Positions 1 through 8,819 of a DNA stretch of 64,000 nucleotides are shown here, piece by piece. The notes under the pieces were generated by a model. The model had not been told where the DNA came from, did no database searches, and saw only the letters and a list, made by a program, of their open reading frames with translations. Source of the stretch: Alkalihalobacterium alkalinitrilicum (GTDB taxonomy: Bacteria > Bacillota > Bacilli > Bacillales > Bacillaceae_F); the NCBI RefSeq assembly GCF_002019605.1, contig NZ_KV917368.1, positions 2,118,148-2,182,147 of the forward strand, read 5' to 3'. The translations under genes and the position numbers were made by a program. Positions within the stretch are counted from its first letter, which is position 1; each line of letters opens with the position of its first letter.

Positions 1-395
1 CAATGGTAATCTCTTCTTCTTTACTATATTTAAATTATCGAGAAGCGATGTATACATTATTAGCTGTTTTTATCGCCGCAAAAGTGATCGACTTCATACA
101 GCAAGGTGCTTATTCCGCAAAAGCATCCTTTATTATTTCCGACCGAGTACCTGAAATCGCTAGTGCCATTTTAAAAGAAATGGACAGAGGCGCTACTGTA
201 CTTAAAGGAAAGGGTAGTTTTACTGGGTCTGAAAAAGAAGTCTTATACTGTGTAGTCGGCAGAAATGAGCTCATCAGACTTAAAGGTTTAGTTGAAAGAA
301 TTGATCCTCATGCATTTGTAACTGTCAATGACGTACAAGATGTCATCGGTGAGGGTTTTACGCTCGACGAAAACAAAAAGCCTTTAGAATCCTAG
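1..395 (+). CDS. ypjC: YitT/DUF2179 family membrane protein, C-terminal part (YpjC-like)
   Basis: Only the C-terminal 130 or so residues are in the window; the gene runs in from the left edge. A short hydrophobic stretch (LLAVFIAAKVIDFI) is followed by a cytoplasmic domain with the features of DUF2179: a segment reading GATVLKGKGSFTG, then YCVVGRNEL and a final DPHAFVTVNDVQDVIGEGF. YitT-family proteins are multi-pass membrane proteins of unknown transport or sensing role ending in this ferredoxin-like domain. The neighbourhood (ypjB, ypjA, qcr on the other strand) matches ypjC of B. subtilis. It is the only plus-strand gene in the first 37 kb and converges on the yugP-like gene, sharing a two-way terminator. 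Confidence 0.8.
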   Translation, partial: MVISSSLLYLNYREAMYTLLAVFIAAKVIDFIQQGAYSAKASFIISDRVPEIASAILKEMDRGATVLKGKGSFTGSEKEVLYCVVGRNELIRLKGLVERIDPHAFVTVNDVQDVIGEGFTLDENKKPLES

Positions 396-415
396 TTTCT
401 GGTTCAATATCCAAT

Positions 416-462
416 AAAAAAAACGACTCAAAAGGTACGAATTACCTTTTAGTCGTTTTTTT
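416..462. terminator. Bidirectional intrinsic terminator between ypjC and yugP-like gene
   Basis: Stem of about 17 bp: 419-428 with one bulged C and 430-437 pair with 443-450 and 451-460, flanked by A-run on the left and T-run on the right, so it can end transcripts from both converging genes. Confidence 0.85.
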
Positions 463-468
463 ACCGTA

Positions 469-1155
469 TTAATCGTCACCATTCATACCGATATACATAA
501 GTACAAATCGAACGAGCTCCATCACAGCAACTAATGCAGCCGCTACGTACGTTAAAGCTGCAGCATCTAATACTTTTCTTGTTTCACGTTCTTCATTATT
601 ACGGATTATTCCTGAAGAAACCATTTGGTGCATTGCCCGACTACTTGCATTGAACTCTACTGGTAGCGTAACCAGTTGGAATAATACAGCAGCAGCCATG
701 AAAATAATACCCAGTAAAACTAATCCAGACATTCCCATAATAAAACCTGCAATAAGAATTATAAAAGATGTATTAGAGCCAAAGTTTGCTACAGGAACTA
801 ATGCATGACGAAAACGTAAAAATGCATATGCTTCAGCGTCTTGAATTGCATGACCTACTTCGTGCGCAGCAACAGCGGCACCTGCAACTGAATTTTCGTA
901 ATAGTTCTTCTCAGAGAGACGAACTACCTTTGCCCGCGGGTCATAATGATCTGTAAGTTCACCACGAACTGGCTCAACTGAAACATCGTATAGCCCATTA
1001 TCATCCAAAATTTTTCGTGCTACCTGTGCACCACTCATACCTGATGAAGCTGCAACTTGAGAGTACTTTTTATAAGCAGACTTCACTTTTCTTTGCGCCC
1101 AGATCGGAATGATCAAAAGGATCGCAAAATAAACTAAAAACGTTCCTAAACCCAT
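469..1155 (-). CDS. Membrane zinc metallopeptidase, YugP family
   Basis: A 228-residue integral membrane protein. Residues 4-20 form a membrane segment, HEVGH at residues 98-102 is the zinc-binding and catalytic HExxH-type motif, and two close hydrophobic segments (about 127-165) plus a C-terminal one follow. This is the layout of the neutral zinc metallopeptidase family Zn_peptidase_2 (YugP of B. subtilis); substrates of the family are not known. The gene stands alone, converging with ypjC through a shared terminator. B. subtilis keeps yugP elsewhere, so the position next to ypjB is a local difference. Confidence 0.85.
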   Translation of the reverse strand: MGLGTFLVYFAILLIIPIWAQRKVKSAYKKYSQVAASSGMSGAQVARKILDDNGLYDVSVEPVRGELTDHYDPRAKVVRLSEKNYYENSVAGAAVAAHEVGHAIQDAEAYAFLRFRHALVPVANFGSNTSFIILIAGFIMGMSGLVLLGIIFMAAAVLFQLVTLPVEFNASSRAMHQMVSSGIIRNNEERETRKVLDAAALTYVAAALVAVMELVRFVLMYIGMNGDD

Positions 1156-1287
1156 TTCGTAAACTCACCTCTCATTGTAAACGTATTTATAATAATTCTA
1201 TTTTAAGTATCAAAAAAAGTCAATTTAGAAACAATCAATTTTATGGCGAGTTAATGACATTTCCACACTATTAATGTTAATTAGTCG

Positions 1288-2070
1288 TCAATCTCTTACT
1301 TTAACACGACGTTTTTCTGCACGGTATTTTTTCCAACCGACATACGATAATGAAATAATGATCGTTCCTCCTATGGTTAACATAACCCAAATCAAGGACG
1401 GGTCCGCACTATCCTCTTTCACTTGTTGATACAAATTTTCTAGTTCACTCTCCAGCATAAACAATTGTTTTTGCATACTAGTGTCCTGAATCATATCATT
1501 CCCGTATCGGTCCAAAAATTGCACAAGTGATTCAATCTTTTGGACTTGCACTCCTTCCACACTAATAATTAAAGCGGGTCGAACCATTTGATAGGAACGC
1601 AAAAATTCATTGATTTTATGTCTAAAAGCTTGGACATCTTTTTGTTCCATTGATCCCTTTAGTTCATTCATCGCTTTCATCATCGTTTGTTCAGTACTTA
1701 ACCATAATGGATGATGTGGACTTGCTAAAGCATCAACAACTAGCCTGAATTCGGTAGCTAATCTTACTCGTTCTATTTGCGTCATAGAAACTGCAGTAAC
1801 AGATTCCATTGCTCGTTCAAAGGATTTTGTTACAATTTGAAGATCACTCATCGTTAATGATGTTTGTGTATGATCTAATGCTAAAAATTGCTTGGAAAAA
1901 TAATCTAACAATTGCCTAGCCTCTTCATGCTTTTCTTGTTTTACTAATTGTAAAACTTTATCCGACGTCTCATTCAAAGTACTCCAATATTCCTTATGTT
2001 CTGAAGCATTACTATATGTCGGCATACATAAAACAAAAATTAACATGCATATAAGTAAAAACGAGCGCAT
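1288..2070 (-). CDS. ypjB: Sporulation protein YpjB
   Basis: 260 residues with an N-terminal signal peptide (hydrophobic run from residue 4, small residues near NAS at about 21-23), a long helical extracytoplasmic region, and one C-terminal membrane helix (about residues 226-246) followed by a basic tail. This is the organisation of YpjB, a protein of unknown biochemical role found in endospore formers. The gene lies downstream of ypjA and the qcr genes as in B. subtilis. No catalytic motif is visible; function rests on family membership and synteny. Confidence 0.8.
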   Translation of the reverse strand: MRSFLLICMLIFVLCMPTYSNASEHKEYWSTLNETSDKVLQLVKQEKHEEARQLLDYFSKQFLALDHTQTSLTMSDLQIVTKSFERAMESVTAVSMTQIERVRLATEFRLVVDALASPHHPLWLSTEQTMMKAMNELKGSMEQKDVQAFRHKINEFLRSYQMVRPALIISVEGVQVQKIESLVQFLDRYGNDMIQDTSMQKQLFMLESELENLYQQVKEDSADPSLIWVMLTIGGTIIISLSYVGWKKYRAEKRRVKVRD

Positions 2071-2177
2071 TTCGGTCCCTCCTTCATCTACTCTAATCTA
2101 TGAGTAGGTGGACAAGAGTAGACCAATTAAGGACAAGTTTTTTAGCAAATCATTATGAACAACTATTTATATGGCGT

Positions 2178-2783
2178 TTACCGTAGCGTTAGCTTGAATC
2201 GCTCATCTCTTACACCAAACCAAAAAACAATCATTAAAGAAAAGATGCTCAGCCAAAACGTGAAATAGCCGATGTGATGTATGTATGGTTGAAGACTCCA
2301 TGAAACATAAGGGTGCATATGATACACATAATCAATGATATCATTATGTAATGTCCAAAAAGCAACGAGCACAAGGTGCCACCCCTTTATTCGATAATAA
2401 GGTAAGAAAAAAATAGCTTGCAACGCCATTCCTAAATGAGATGCGATAAGCATATAATTTTGCCACCCTAATTGAGAACCTGTTACACCTGCACCAATAT
2501 TCATCGCGACGGCCCATAATCCATACTTAATTAGTGTAACAGCTGCTAATGCCTCTAGGAGGGGAACATTTCTCCCCGCAATAAAAGCAACTAATACAAA
2601 TAAGAAAAAAAGACTTGCTGTTGGACTATCAGGGACAAATAACAAAAAATGAGTTGGTGTAGCTGCCAGTTGATCTTTATACCAATAGTAACCGTAAATC
2701 GTCCCAAAGAAATTAATAATAAATAAAAAGTATAACATCATTCGGTTACGAAATATTTTTAAGAAAGAAACCACATAATACAC
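2178..2783 (-). CDS. ypjA: DUF1405 membrane protein YpjA
   Basis: 201 residues, almost entirely hydrophobic, with about six membrane segments starting at residue 12. It matches the DUF1405 family by length, by the N-terminal YYWYKDQLAATP segment, by the aromatic-rich C-terminal half and by its place between qcrC and ypjB. The role is unknown; conserved linkage to the menaquinol:cytochrome c reductase genes hints at respiration (inference). In this genome a 213-bp repeat separates it from the qcr terminator, so it is probably transcribed separately from qcr. Confidence 0.8.
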   Translation of the reverse strand: MYYVVSFLKIFRNRMMLYFLFIINFFGTIYGYYWYKDQLAATPTHFLLFVPDSPTASLFFLFVLVAFIAGRNVPLLEALAAVTLIKYGLWAVAMNIGAGVTGSQLGWQNYMLIASHLGMALQAIFFLPYYRIKGWHLVLVAFWTLHNDIIDYVYHMHPYVSWSLQPYIHHIGYFTFWLSIFSLMIVFWFGVRDERFKLTLR

Positions 2784-2845
2784 TCCTTATTTAGCAGTAC
2801 TGATAAATATTAAGAAGGCAAAGAAGAAGTTTTCAACTAATATAT

Positions 2846-3058
2846 TTATCCCGCAACAACTCGCAGTAATACCCTCACTTCAAGACTTCGAGGTATCAAA
2901 GAAGGATAAGTGGGGGATAAACTGCCAGTAACAACTAAAAGAACACAGACTAAATGCGCCACGTCCTGTGGCAACGTCTTTGTGACCCACATCGTGTGGG
3001 CCTCAACTAACCAGAAGTAAGGGAAGAGGACTACCCTCACTAATGGAGTTCCACTTTA
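2846..3058 (-). repeat. Dispersed intergenic repeat, family 1, copy A (full length)
   Basis: Read on the minus strand it begins AAAGTGGAACTCCATTAGTG, contains the dyad CCCACACGATGTGGG, then GACGTTGCCACAGGACGTGG, CTGTGTTC, and ends near CGGGATAA. The same ordered blocks occur at 23468-23661 (plus) and, shortened, at 41546-41639 (plus). It fills the gap between the qcr terminator and ypjA. An open reading frame of 64 codons crosses it but has no ribosome binding site and just reads through the repeat. Confidence 0.8.
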
Positions 3059-3100
3059 TTGATCTTACACAAAATTAACAGTTATTTGCCTTGTAAAAAA

Positions 3101-3120
3101 AGCTGACTAAAAAGTCAGCT
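3101..3120 (-). terminator. Intrinsic terminator of qcrABC
   Basis: Stem AGCTGACT/AGTCAGCT (3101-3108 with 3113-3120), loop of four, followed on the minus strand by a run of seven T. It lies 17 bases beyond the qcrC stop codon. Confidence 0.9.
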
Positions 3121-3136
3121 TTCATCAAAATTACTA

Positions 3137-3913
3137 TTATTCGTCCGCCTGTCCATCGTTTTCGATGTACTTAGCAAGGATTTCAAGTTCTTCATCCGTA
3201 CCATCGAACAATCCCGGTGGCATTGCTCCACGTCCGTTGATTACGATATCTTTAATTTCATCAACAGTTAAGCCTGTTTCTATTAAAGCGTAACCAGCAG
3301 ATCCACCTTCCAATTGGTTACCATGACAGCCGATACACGATTGTGAGGCATAAATTTCGTAACCTTGAGCTGTATCATCGATTTCATGTTCAATGATTGC
3401 ACCTTGTTGAGCAGCTGCTTCCCAGTCATGTTGGTCGACAGATTCCCAAGTTAAATAGATTGTTGCAATAACCGCTAAAAGCATTAAGCCAGTAGCAACA
3501 GGACGTTTAGATGGTTTTCTTTCTTTTCCAGTGTCTAACCATGGAGCTAATAATAAAGCACCAAACGCTAAACCAGGAATGACGATTGCACCAATAACTG
3601 TAAAGTTACCAGCAGCATATTCATATTTTAATAATTGATATAAGAATAAGAAATACCAGTCAGGAAGCGGAATATAACCTGCGTCCGTTGGATCAGCCAT
3701 ACGTTCTAATGGAGACGGATGGGCAACAGTTAAACATAAATAACCGATTAAAAATACCGCACCTACCATCCATTCCTTTAGAAGGAAGTTTGGCCAAAAC
3801 GCTTCCGTTTTCCCTGGGTATTCAGAGTAGTCTTTCGGAATGTTGGGCTTTCTGTGTTGCATATCTTTAACACGAGAGTCACCAACAAACTTCATCCCTT
3901 TACCACGATGCAT
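3137..3913 (-). CDS. qcrC: Menaquinol:cytochrome c reductase, cytochrome b/c subunit
   Basis: 258 residues. The N-terminal half corresponds to subunit IV of b6f complexes, with PDWY at residues 84-87 (the PEWY-type quinol site) and three membrane segments; the C-terminal half is a cytochrome c domain with CIGCH at 193-197 binding haem c covalently and a distal methionine near residue 231. This fusion is typical of the Bacillus b6c1 complex. It passes electrons from menaquinol through QcrB and the Rieske protein to cytochrome c at the cytoplasmic membrane. Last gene of qcrABC, 32 bases after qcrB. The ATG at 3913 gives the MHRGKGMKF start typical of the family. Confidence 0.95.
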   Translation of the reverse strand: MHRGKGMKFVGDSRVKDMQHRKPNIPKDYSEYPGKTEAFWPNFLLKEWMVGAVFLIGYLCLTVAHPSPLERMADPTDAGYIPLPDWYFLFLYQLLKYEYAAGNFTVIGAIVIPGLAFGALLLAPWLDTGKERKPSKRPVATGLMLLAVIATIYLTWESVDQHDWEAAAQQGAIIEHEIDDTAQGYEIYASQSCIGCHGNQLEGGSAGYALIETGLTVDEIKDIVINGRGAMPPGLFDGTDEELEILAKYIENDGQADE

Positions 3914-3945
3914 CGATTTCCCTCCTTTTTAAATTGACTTTATTT

Positions 3946-4617
3946 TTACAACGGTCCAGAAATACCTTGTTTACGAATCATGAAGAAGTGAGCTCCTAGT
4001 AACCCTAAAAGAGCACCTGGTAAGAAGAAGACATGGATTGCAAAGAATCGCGTTAACGTTGCTGCACCAATAATTTCTCCCCCAGCAAGTAAAGTTTTCG
4101 CAAATCCACCAATAATTGGTGTTGCTTCAGCAATTTGCAAACCTACAACAGTTGCAAAATATGCTTTCATATCCCAAGGTAGTAAATAACCTGTGAAACC
4201 AAGTCCTAACATGACGAAGAAAATAAGTACTCCGACAACCCAGTTTAATTCACGAGGTTTCTTATATGATCCTGTAAAGAATACACGTAACGTATGTAAG
4301 AACATCATTACGATTACTAAACTAGCTCCCCAGTGATGCATTCCACGAACGATTACACCGAAAGCTACTTCATTTTGTAAGTATGCAACGGAATGATAAG
4401 CATTAATAATATCTGGTACATAATACATTGTTAAAAACATACCAGATAAAATTTGGATGACTGTGACGAAAAATGTTAACCCACCAAAGCAATAAACAAA
4501 TGCTGAAAAGTGATGGGCAGGGTTAACATGCTCAGGCACTTCGTGATCCGCGATATCACGCCACATTGGTGTAATATCGAGACGCTCATCAACCCAGTCA
4601 TAAATTTTTTGTAACAT
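3946..4617 (-). CDS. qcrB: Menaquinol:cytochrome c reductase, cytochrome b subunit
   Basis: 223 residues, four membrane helices, equivalent to cytochrome b6. Paired histidines for two b haems are visible on two helices (RGMHHWG and LHTLRVF on the early side, AIHVFF and GAHFFM near the C terminus). It provides the haem core of the reductase that oxidises menaquinol. Short form ending before the quinol-site half, which QcrC supplies. Middle gene of the operon, 14 bases after qcrA. Confidence 0.95.
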   Translation of the reverse strand: MLQKIYDWVDERLDITPMWRDIADHEVPEHVNPAHHFSAFVYCFGGLTFFVTVIQILSGMFLTMYYVPDIINAYHSVAYLQNEVAFGVIVRGMHHWGASLVIVMMFLHTLRVFFTGSYKKPRELNWVVGVLIFFVMLGLGFTGYLLPWDMKAYFATVVGLQIAEATPIIGGFAKTLLAGGEIIGAATLTRFFAIHVFFLPGALLGLLGAHFFMIRKQGISGPL

Positions 4618-4631
4618 GAGTTACGCCCCTC

Positions 4632-5132
4632 CTATCCTCTTCGAATTGGTCTACCTAAATAAATCGTACCGTCTCTAACTTCTAAGTCATACACATCAAG
4701 TGGTCGTGTTGGCGGTGTTCCAGCAACGTTCGTACCATCTAACTCAAATCGACCGAAATGGCATGGGCAGAAGAATTGGTTTTGATAATCTGGATTTGTG
4801 TTCCAGTCAACCGTACAGCCTAAATGCGTACAAACTGGTGATAACGCAACGATTTCATCACCTTGTCTGAAGATCCATGCGTTTCTTGTTACTTCTGAAG
4901 TATACCAAGCATCAACCTGTTCAAACGTAAAGTTAAATCTTTGTGGTTCATTTGTAATTTCATCTACTTGTGCAACTGCAACAAAATCCCCTTCAGCTCC
5001 AACTTTTAAAGCAGGGTCTAACGCAAAACGAGCCATAGGCATAATCATACCTGCAGCCATAAAACCGCCAACACCTGTAAGCGTATACGTTAAAAATTGA
5101 CGTCTTGATACTTTATGATCTTTCTCACTCAC
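4632..5132 (-). CDS. qcrA: Menaquinol:cytochrome c reductase, Rieske iron-sulfur subunit
   Basis: 166 residues. An N-terminal SRRQFL stretch at residues 9-14 before a hydrophobic helix is a twin-arginine export/anchor signal. The two cluster-binding loops are CTHLGC (101-106) and CPCHFG (122-127), giving the two Cys and two His ligands of a [2Fe-2S] Rieske centre. It carries electrons from menaquinol to the haem c of QcrC outside the membrane. First gene of qcrABC; a good sigma-A promoter lies 75 bases upstream. Confidence 0.95.
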   Translation of the reverse strand: MSEKDHKVSRRQFLTYTLTGVGGFMAAGMIMPMARFALDPALKVGAEGDFVAVAQVDEITNEPQRFNFTFEQVDAWYTSEVTRNAWIFRQGDEIVALSPVCTHLGCTVDWNTNPDYQNQFFCPCHFGRFELDGTNVAGTPPTRPLDVYDLEVRDGTIYLGRPIRRG

Positions 5133-5206
5133 TCTCTTTCCCCCCCTACGTTGTAAGTTAAGTCCAACCGGACATAATTTAACACATATAATACTAGGAC
5201 ATACTC

Positions 5207-5235
5207 ATGATAGCTAACTACTCTTTCAATGTCAA
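5207..5235 (-). promoter_or_regulatory. Sigma-A type promoter of qcrABC
   Basis: On the minus strand TTGACA (5235-5230), a 17-base spacer, then TATCAT (5212-5207). It would start transcription near 5200, giving a leader of about 70 bases before qcrA. Position and spacing support it; expression is not shown. Confidence 0.65.
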
Positions 5236-5272
5236 TCTTTTCAGAAGTCAAAATCTGTCGGAATTTACAATA

Positions 5273-5731
5273 TCACCGATTCTGCCACTTGTTTGTCAAA
5301 AAGGGAATCAGCTGTTTAATTTGGCCTTCTACAACCTCTACCTTATGCTTGTGATCCATATGTTCTAAAGGAATAGAAGGGAGCCAGATTAAGGTTTCTG
5401 TTAATTCTTGCTTGGCTTGTTCCCATTCAAAATCAGAGGTAATAAAAATAATATGGCTAATATCATTTTCTTTAAGTGCTTTTTCCCAACTTTTTAACCG
5501 TTCAAACTTACCATCACTTTCACTTTTCAAATATGTAAACGGCGGAAACTCAATCACTCTACCTTGGAATTGACGTTCTAATTCACTAGAAATAATCGAA
5601 ATAAACTCACCCATCGCTACCGTAGATTTAATTTCATTTTCCCAGTTAATCGGGATTAAAGGTACGATAGCCGTATCCACATACTCTTTTGCTTGTAAAT
5701 AAGTATCCATTTCTCGTGCTAACCACTTCAT
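5273..5731 (-). CDS. ypiF: DUF2487 protein YpiF
   Basis: 152 residues, soluble, no signal peptide or membrane segment. It fits the DUF2487 family (YpiF) by length and by its place just upstream of the qcr genes. No function is known and no catalytic motif is visible. It begins MKWLAREMDTYLQAKEYVDT and ends in a polar helix. The qcr promoter lies within 70 bases of its stop codon, so it is a separate unit. Confidence 0.7.
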   Translation of the reverse strand: MKWLAREMDTYLQAKEYVDTAIVPLIPINWENEIKSTVAMGEFISIISSELERQFQGRVIEFPPFTYLKSESDGKFERLKSWEKALKENDISHIIFITSDFEWEQAKQELTETLIWLPSIPLEHMDHKHKVEVVEGQIKQLIPFLTNKWQNR

Positions 5732-5806
5732 TCTCTACTCTCTCCTAACAACTCAAAAAGTATTTATTACCATCTTATCTTATCGAAAAATCAATAAAAA
5801 TAAAAC

Positions 5807-5866
5807 AAGCTGACTTATAGAATTTTGCTAGCTACTACAAGCAAGCAAAACGTTATAAATCAGCTT
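5807..5866 (-). terminator. Terminator after ypiB
   Basis: Long imperfect hairpin: AAGCTGA (5807-5813) with TCAGCTT (5860-5866), and an inner TTTTGCT/AGCAAAA pairing, followed on the minus strand by GTTTTATTTTTAT. It lies 6 bases past the ypiB stop. Confidence 0.7.
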
Positions 5867-5872
5867 CACCAT

Positions 5873-6400
5873 TTATTTCTTTTTATTTATTAATTGATTA
5901 AATGTTTCTTCGTCTTTATTATCTAAGGCTTCATTCATTTCTTCATACCATTGTTTTTCTCTAAATGAAGCTAACGCTTTATCAAGGAAGATTTCCGCTA
6001 ATAGTGCATCAGCTGTCGCCATTTGATTTTCTGGAATATATGGATTATCTTCAAGAACTGCTACATAATGTGGGTTCGTTTTTGCATTTGAAAAGTTCAA
6101 CTGAATATAAACTTCCTCTGTATTATTCAATCGAATATCGTGAAACGCTTTTTCCGCATCCATCGTTACATGTTTGTGCTTATGAAAACAAAATGGTACA
6201 TGATCGACATCAGTTGTAGAAATAATTAATGCTTTCGGACAAAATTCAGCTCTTTCAACAAAATGGACTTTCTCCATTAAATTTTCATCACTTATTAAGT
6301 AATTTAAAAGCCATGCACATTCTCTTCGTTTCAACTGGTAAGCATTAAGAAACCAACGTAAAAACTCTTTTTTCTCATATACTGAAATTGTGCTGCTCAT
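5873..6400 (-). CDS. ypiB: UPF0302 family protein YpiB
   Basis: 175 residues, cytoplasmic. It has the UPF0302 layout: an N-terminal helical domain (FLRWFLNAYQLKRRECAW) followed by a central part with a histidine-rich stretch (CFHKHKHV) and a C-terminal IDEAL-like helix (LDNKDEETFNQLINKKK). Members are conserved next to ypiA and qcr in Bacillaceae; the role is not established. A strong GGGGAGGG site precedes the ATG. Confidence 0.8.
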   Translation of the reverse strand: MSSTISVYEKKEFLRWFLNAYQLKRRECAWLLNYLISDENLMEKVHFVERAEFCPKALIISTTDVDHVPFCFHKHKHVTMDAEKAFHDIRLNNTEEVYIQLNFSNAKTNPHYVAVLEDNPYIPENQMATADALLAEIFLDKALASFREKQWYEEMNEALDNKDEETFNQLINKKK

Positions 6401-6518
6401 CCTGATTCCCTCCCCGAAAGGCTAATACCTTATTTCACATTTACACGACAACAGAAAGGATAGTATGTATTTCTTATTCTCCATCTGACCATATGAATCC
6501 TTTAATAAAATACATATA

Positions 6519-7781
6519 TTAGAGATCTTCTTCTATATAATTGATTAGTTCTTTAATATTTAATCGTGATTCATCCAATGTGATTGCCTTTTTGAACAAT
6601 GTCAAACTTTCATTACGTTCACCGTTCTCCATCAAGAATTTACCATATTCCTCTAGAAAGTCAACATCTTCTGTAAAATCTTCTTTTACAGCTTCAAAAC
6701 ATTCTTTTGCTTTATCCATTTCATCATTTTCATAACGAGCGACCGCTTCATACCATGTTAAAGCTGGGTCTCCTTCACCGATATCTTTTAAGTGTTCAAC
6801 CAAGTCAATTAGGTCTTCATAGCGCCCTTCATGTTTCAAAAATCCTGCCAATGTTCGGACAGCTTCAAAATGGCTAGGGTTAATCGCAATGACCTCTCTT
6901 AAATATTCTTCCCCTTTATCTCGATTATTCATTTTAAAGCTTAACTTTCCACCATGTACGTATAATTCTTCGTTAAATTGATCAACCGCAAGCCCCTCAT
7001 TGATAACCTTGATCGCATCTTCGTAGCGGTGGAGAGCTTCAAAACATTTTGCTAAGTAAGGATACACACTGCTGAACTCTGAGTCAAGTTCCTTTAAAGT
7101 GGTAAACTGGTCAATTGCAAGTTCATATTTCTCAATTTGATACGCTGTATATCCATAATTAAAAATAGCATGAATATCTAATTGTTGATCTAGGCCCTCA
7201 GCATAAAATTTTAATGCTTCTTCATATTCACCTGTACCACTATAGGCTTCAGCTAAACGTAAAGCAATATTCATCTCTTCTAGCTTCACGTTCGCATAAT
7301 AAGCCTTTTTTAAATGAGGTAGACTCTTTTGAAAATCTCCTCTATCTAAGTAAAAATCACCAAGCCCAAAAGACACAATCGGTTCATCTGGAGCTTTCTC
7401 AATAGCCTTTAACAACTTCTGTTCAGCAACTTCATCTAGTCCTTGCATTTGATATAAATCAGCTAACAATAATAGCGATCTTACATAAACCGGATCATCG
7501 TCATTAACCTCAAGAAGCATTTCGATCGCTTCGTCCTCTTGGCCTAAATCAATTAACAACTCTGCATAAAATGTATAGAGTTCACCTTCATCAGGATATA
7601 GTAGTAATAAATCATTGATAATTTTTTTTACTTTTTCTAGATGCCCCAACGAATAATATGCTTCTGCTAATTCAAATTTAGTCTCATGGTTACTCGTATT
7701 CTCAAGTTCTGCTAATTGTGCGAGTCCTTGATCTACTTGACCACTTTCTATTTTTTTTACGGCTTCAATAATTTTTCCCAT
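6519..7781 (-). CDS. ypiA: TPR-repeat protein YpiA
   Basis: 420 residues built from about ten tetratricopeptide repeats over the whole length (recurring A/G-x-A-Y and ALxxYPDE-like helices), so probably a protein-protein scaffold in the cytoplasm. It corresponds to YpiA of B. subtilis by length and by its place between aroA and ypiB. I start it at 7781: GGAGG lies 7-11 bases upstream. A longer frame to 7838 would run into the terminator of the next gene. Partner unknown. Confidence 0.8.
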   Translation of the reverse strand: MGKIIEAVKKIESGQVDQGLAQLAELENTSNHETKFELAEAYYSLGHLEKVKKIINDLLLLYPDEGELYTFYAELLIDLGQEDEAIEMLLEVNDDDPVYVRSLLLLADLYQMQGLDEVAEQKLLKAIEKAPDEPIVSFGLGDFYLDRGDFQKSLPHLKKAYYANVKLEEMNIALRLAEAYSGTGEYEEALKFYAEGLDQQLDIHAIFNYGYTAYQIEKYELAIDQFTTLKELDSEFSSVYPYLAKCFEALHRYEDAIKVINEGLAVDQFNEELYVHGGKLSFKMNNRDKGEEYLREVIAINPSHFEAVRTLAGFLKHEGRYEDLIDLVEHLKDIGEGDPALTWYEAVARYENDEMDKAKECFEAVKEDFTEDVDFLEEYGKFLMENGERNESLTLFKKAITLDESRLNIKELINYIEEDL

Positions 7782-7829
7782 AAAAATCCTCCAGCGAGTT
7801 TTGTTGTTTACTTTTAAACTAAATAAAAA

Positions 7830-7856
7830 TACCATCATAACCTTATTATGATGGTA
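7830..7856 (-). terminator. Terminator of the amidohydrolase-like gene
   Basis: Perfect 11-bp stem TACCATCATAA/TTATGATGGTA (7830-7840 with 7846-7856), then TTTTTATTT on the minus strand. It separates the 7905-8819 gene from ypiA. Confidence 0.85.
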
Positions 7857-7904
7857 GCATAAGTAATGTACGTTTAACTATCATTTCGCATTATTGACAA
7901 ATCA

Positions 7905-8819
7905 TTAATAATCCATAACTTCTTTATAAGCTTCGCTAATCGGTAAAAAATGTCTCGGTACATTAATTCTGACTTCCCTACCAAAACCTGGTTTATAATA
8001 AATAGATTCACCCGCTTTAATGACCTTTCCACGTAGGACGACAACGGCAGGTTCAATTGGGACCATCGAATCTTTGTTTACTTCATCATTTTGGTACAAA
8101 ATGTAATCGACATCACTTCCTACGATGAGCTCACTTTTTCTTGGATAAAGTCCTGCTTTTTTTGACAAAACTTTCGGAAATGGTTCATGCTCGTCAGGAA
8201 ACGATAAATGGGTGGGAATTCTATATTGATTAGATAGTTCTCCCCATACTTGAACGAGTTTTTCCTCTTTTTTTCGTGTAACAGGGGTTTCTGTCCAATT
8301 TGGGATAATTAATAGTTGATAATTAATCATGGCTTCTTTCATTCGTTCCCACGACACTTTGTATAAGTCTTCTATAGAGTTAATGTTTAGACGTATTATC
8401 GGAACTTTTTCACGCCTGCACTTTCGAATAAGTAATGGCGTTAAACCCGTAAGTGTAGTTTGAATACCAATCATAAAATCAATAGGGCTATTGATAAGCT
8501 GATGACGCGCAAGTCGTAACTTCTTATTTAACTCATCTACGTTTTCCACCAAAGGATACGTTACGATCGTCGTACACCCTTTTTCAATTAAACGCTTAAA
8601 TCTCACTTTATAAGCTTCTTTATGATTGAAGTTAATCAAGTTAAAATCATTCATAATGTGACCAGCAGCCAATGTAAACCCGTTCATGTTCAATCGTGTA
8701 AACTTCAATTTATCCATTTTCTCATTTACATAAGAAACAGAATCATTTTCAATATAGTAGGATTTCTTTTGAATTTCACGATCTACTTTTCTTTTTACAT
8801 CTGCAAGAATGTATTTCAT
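7905..8819 (-). CDS. Amidohydrolase-like protein, probably without the metal centre
   Basis: 304 residues, cytoplasmic. The C-terminal part (GLYPRKSELIVGSDVDYILY, then VVVLRGKVIKAGE) resembles the end of dihydroorotase, hydantoinase and allantoinase proteins, and MNGFTLAAGHIMND near residue 45 aligns with their PGFIDxHxH strand, yet the HxH pair and the later conserved His residues are missing. So the fold is probably an amidohydrolase barrel without the usual metal site (inference). It is not part of the B. subtilis gene order here. It is monocistronic with its own promoter, structured leader and terminator. GGAAGGTGGG upstream supports the ATG at 8819. Function unknown. Confidence 0.6.
   Translation of the reverse strand: MKYILADVKRKVDREIQKKSYYIENDSVSYVNEKMDKLKFTRLNMNGFTLAAGHIMNDFNLINFNHKEAYKVRFKRLIEKGCTTIVTYPLVENVDELNKKLRLARHQLINSPIDFMIGIQTTLTGLTPLLIRKCRREKVPIIRLNINSIEDLYKVSWERMKEAMINYQLLIIPNWTETPVTRKKEEKLVQVWGELSNQYRIPTHLSFPDEHEPFPKVLSKKAGLYPRKSELIVGSDVDYILYQNDEVNKDSMVPIEPAVVVLRGKVIKAGESIYYKPGFGREVRINVPRHFLPISEAYKEVMDY

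Noticed and set aside
2846..3040. 64-codon minus-strand reading frame
   Set aside because: It lies wholly inside the family 1 repeat, has no ribosome site, and is not present in the other copies.
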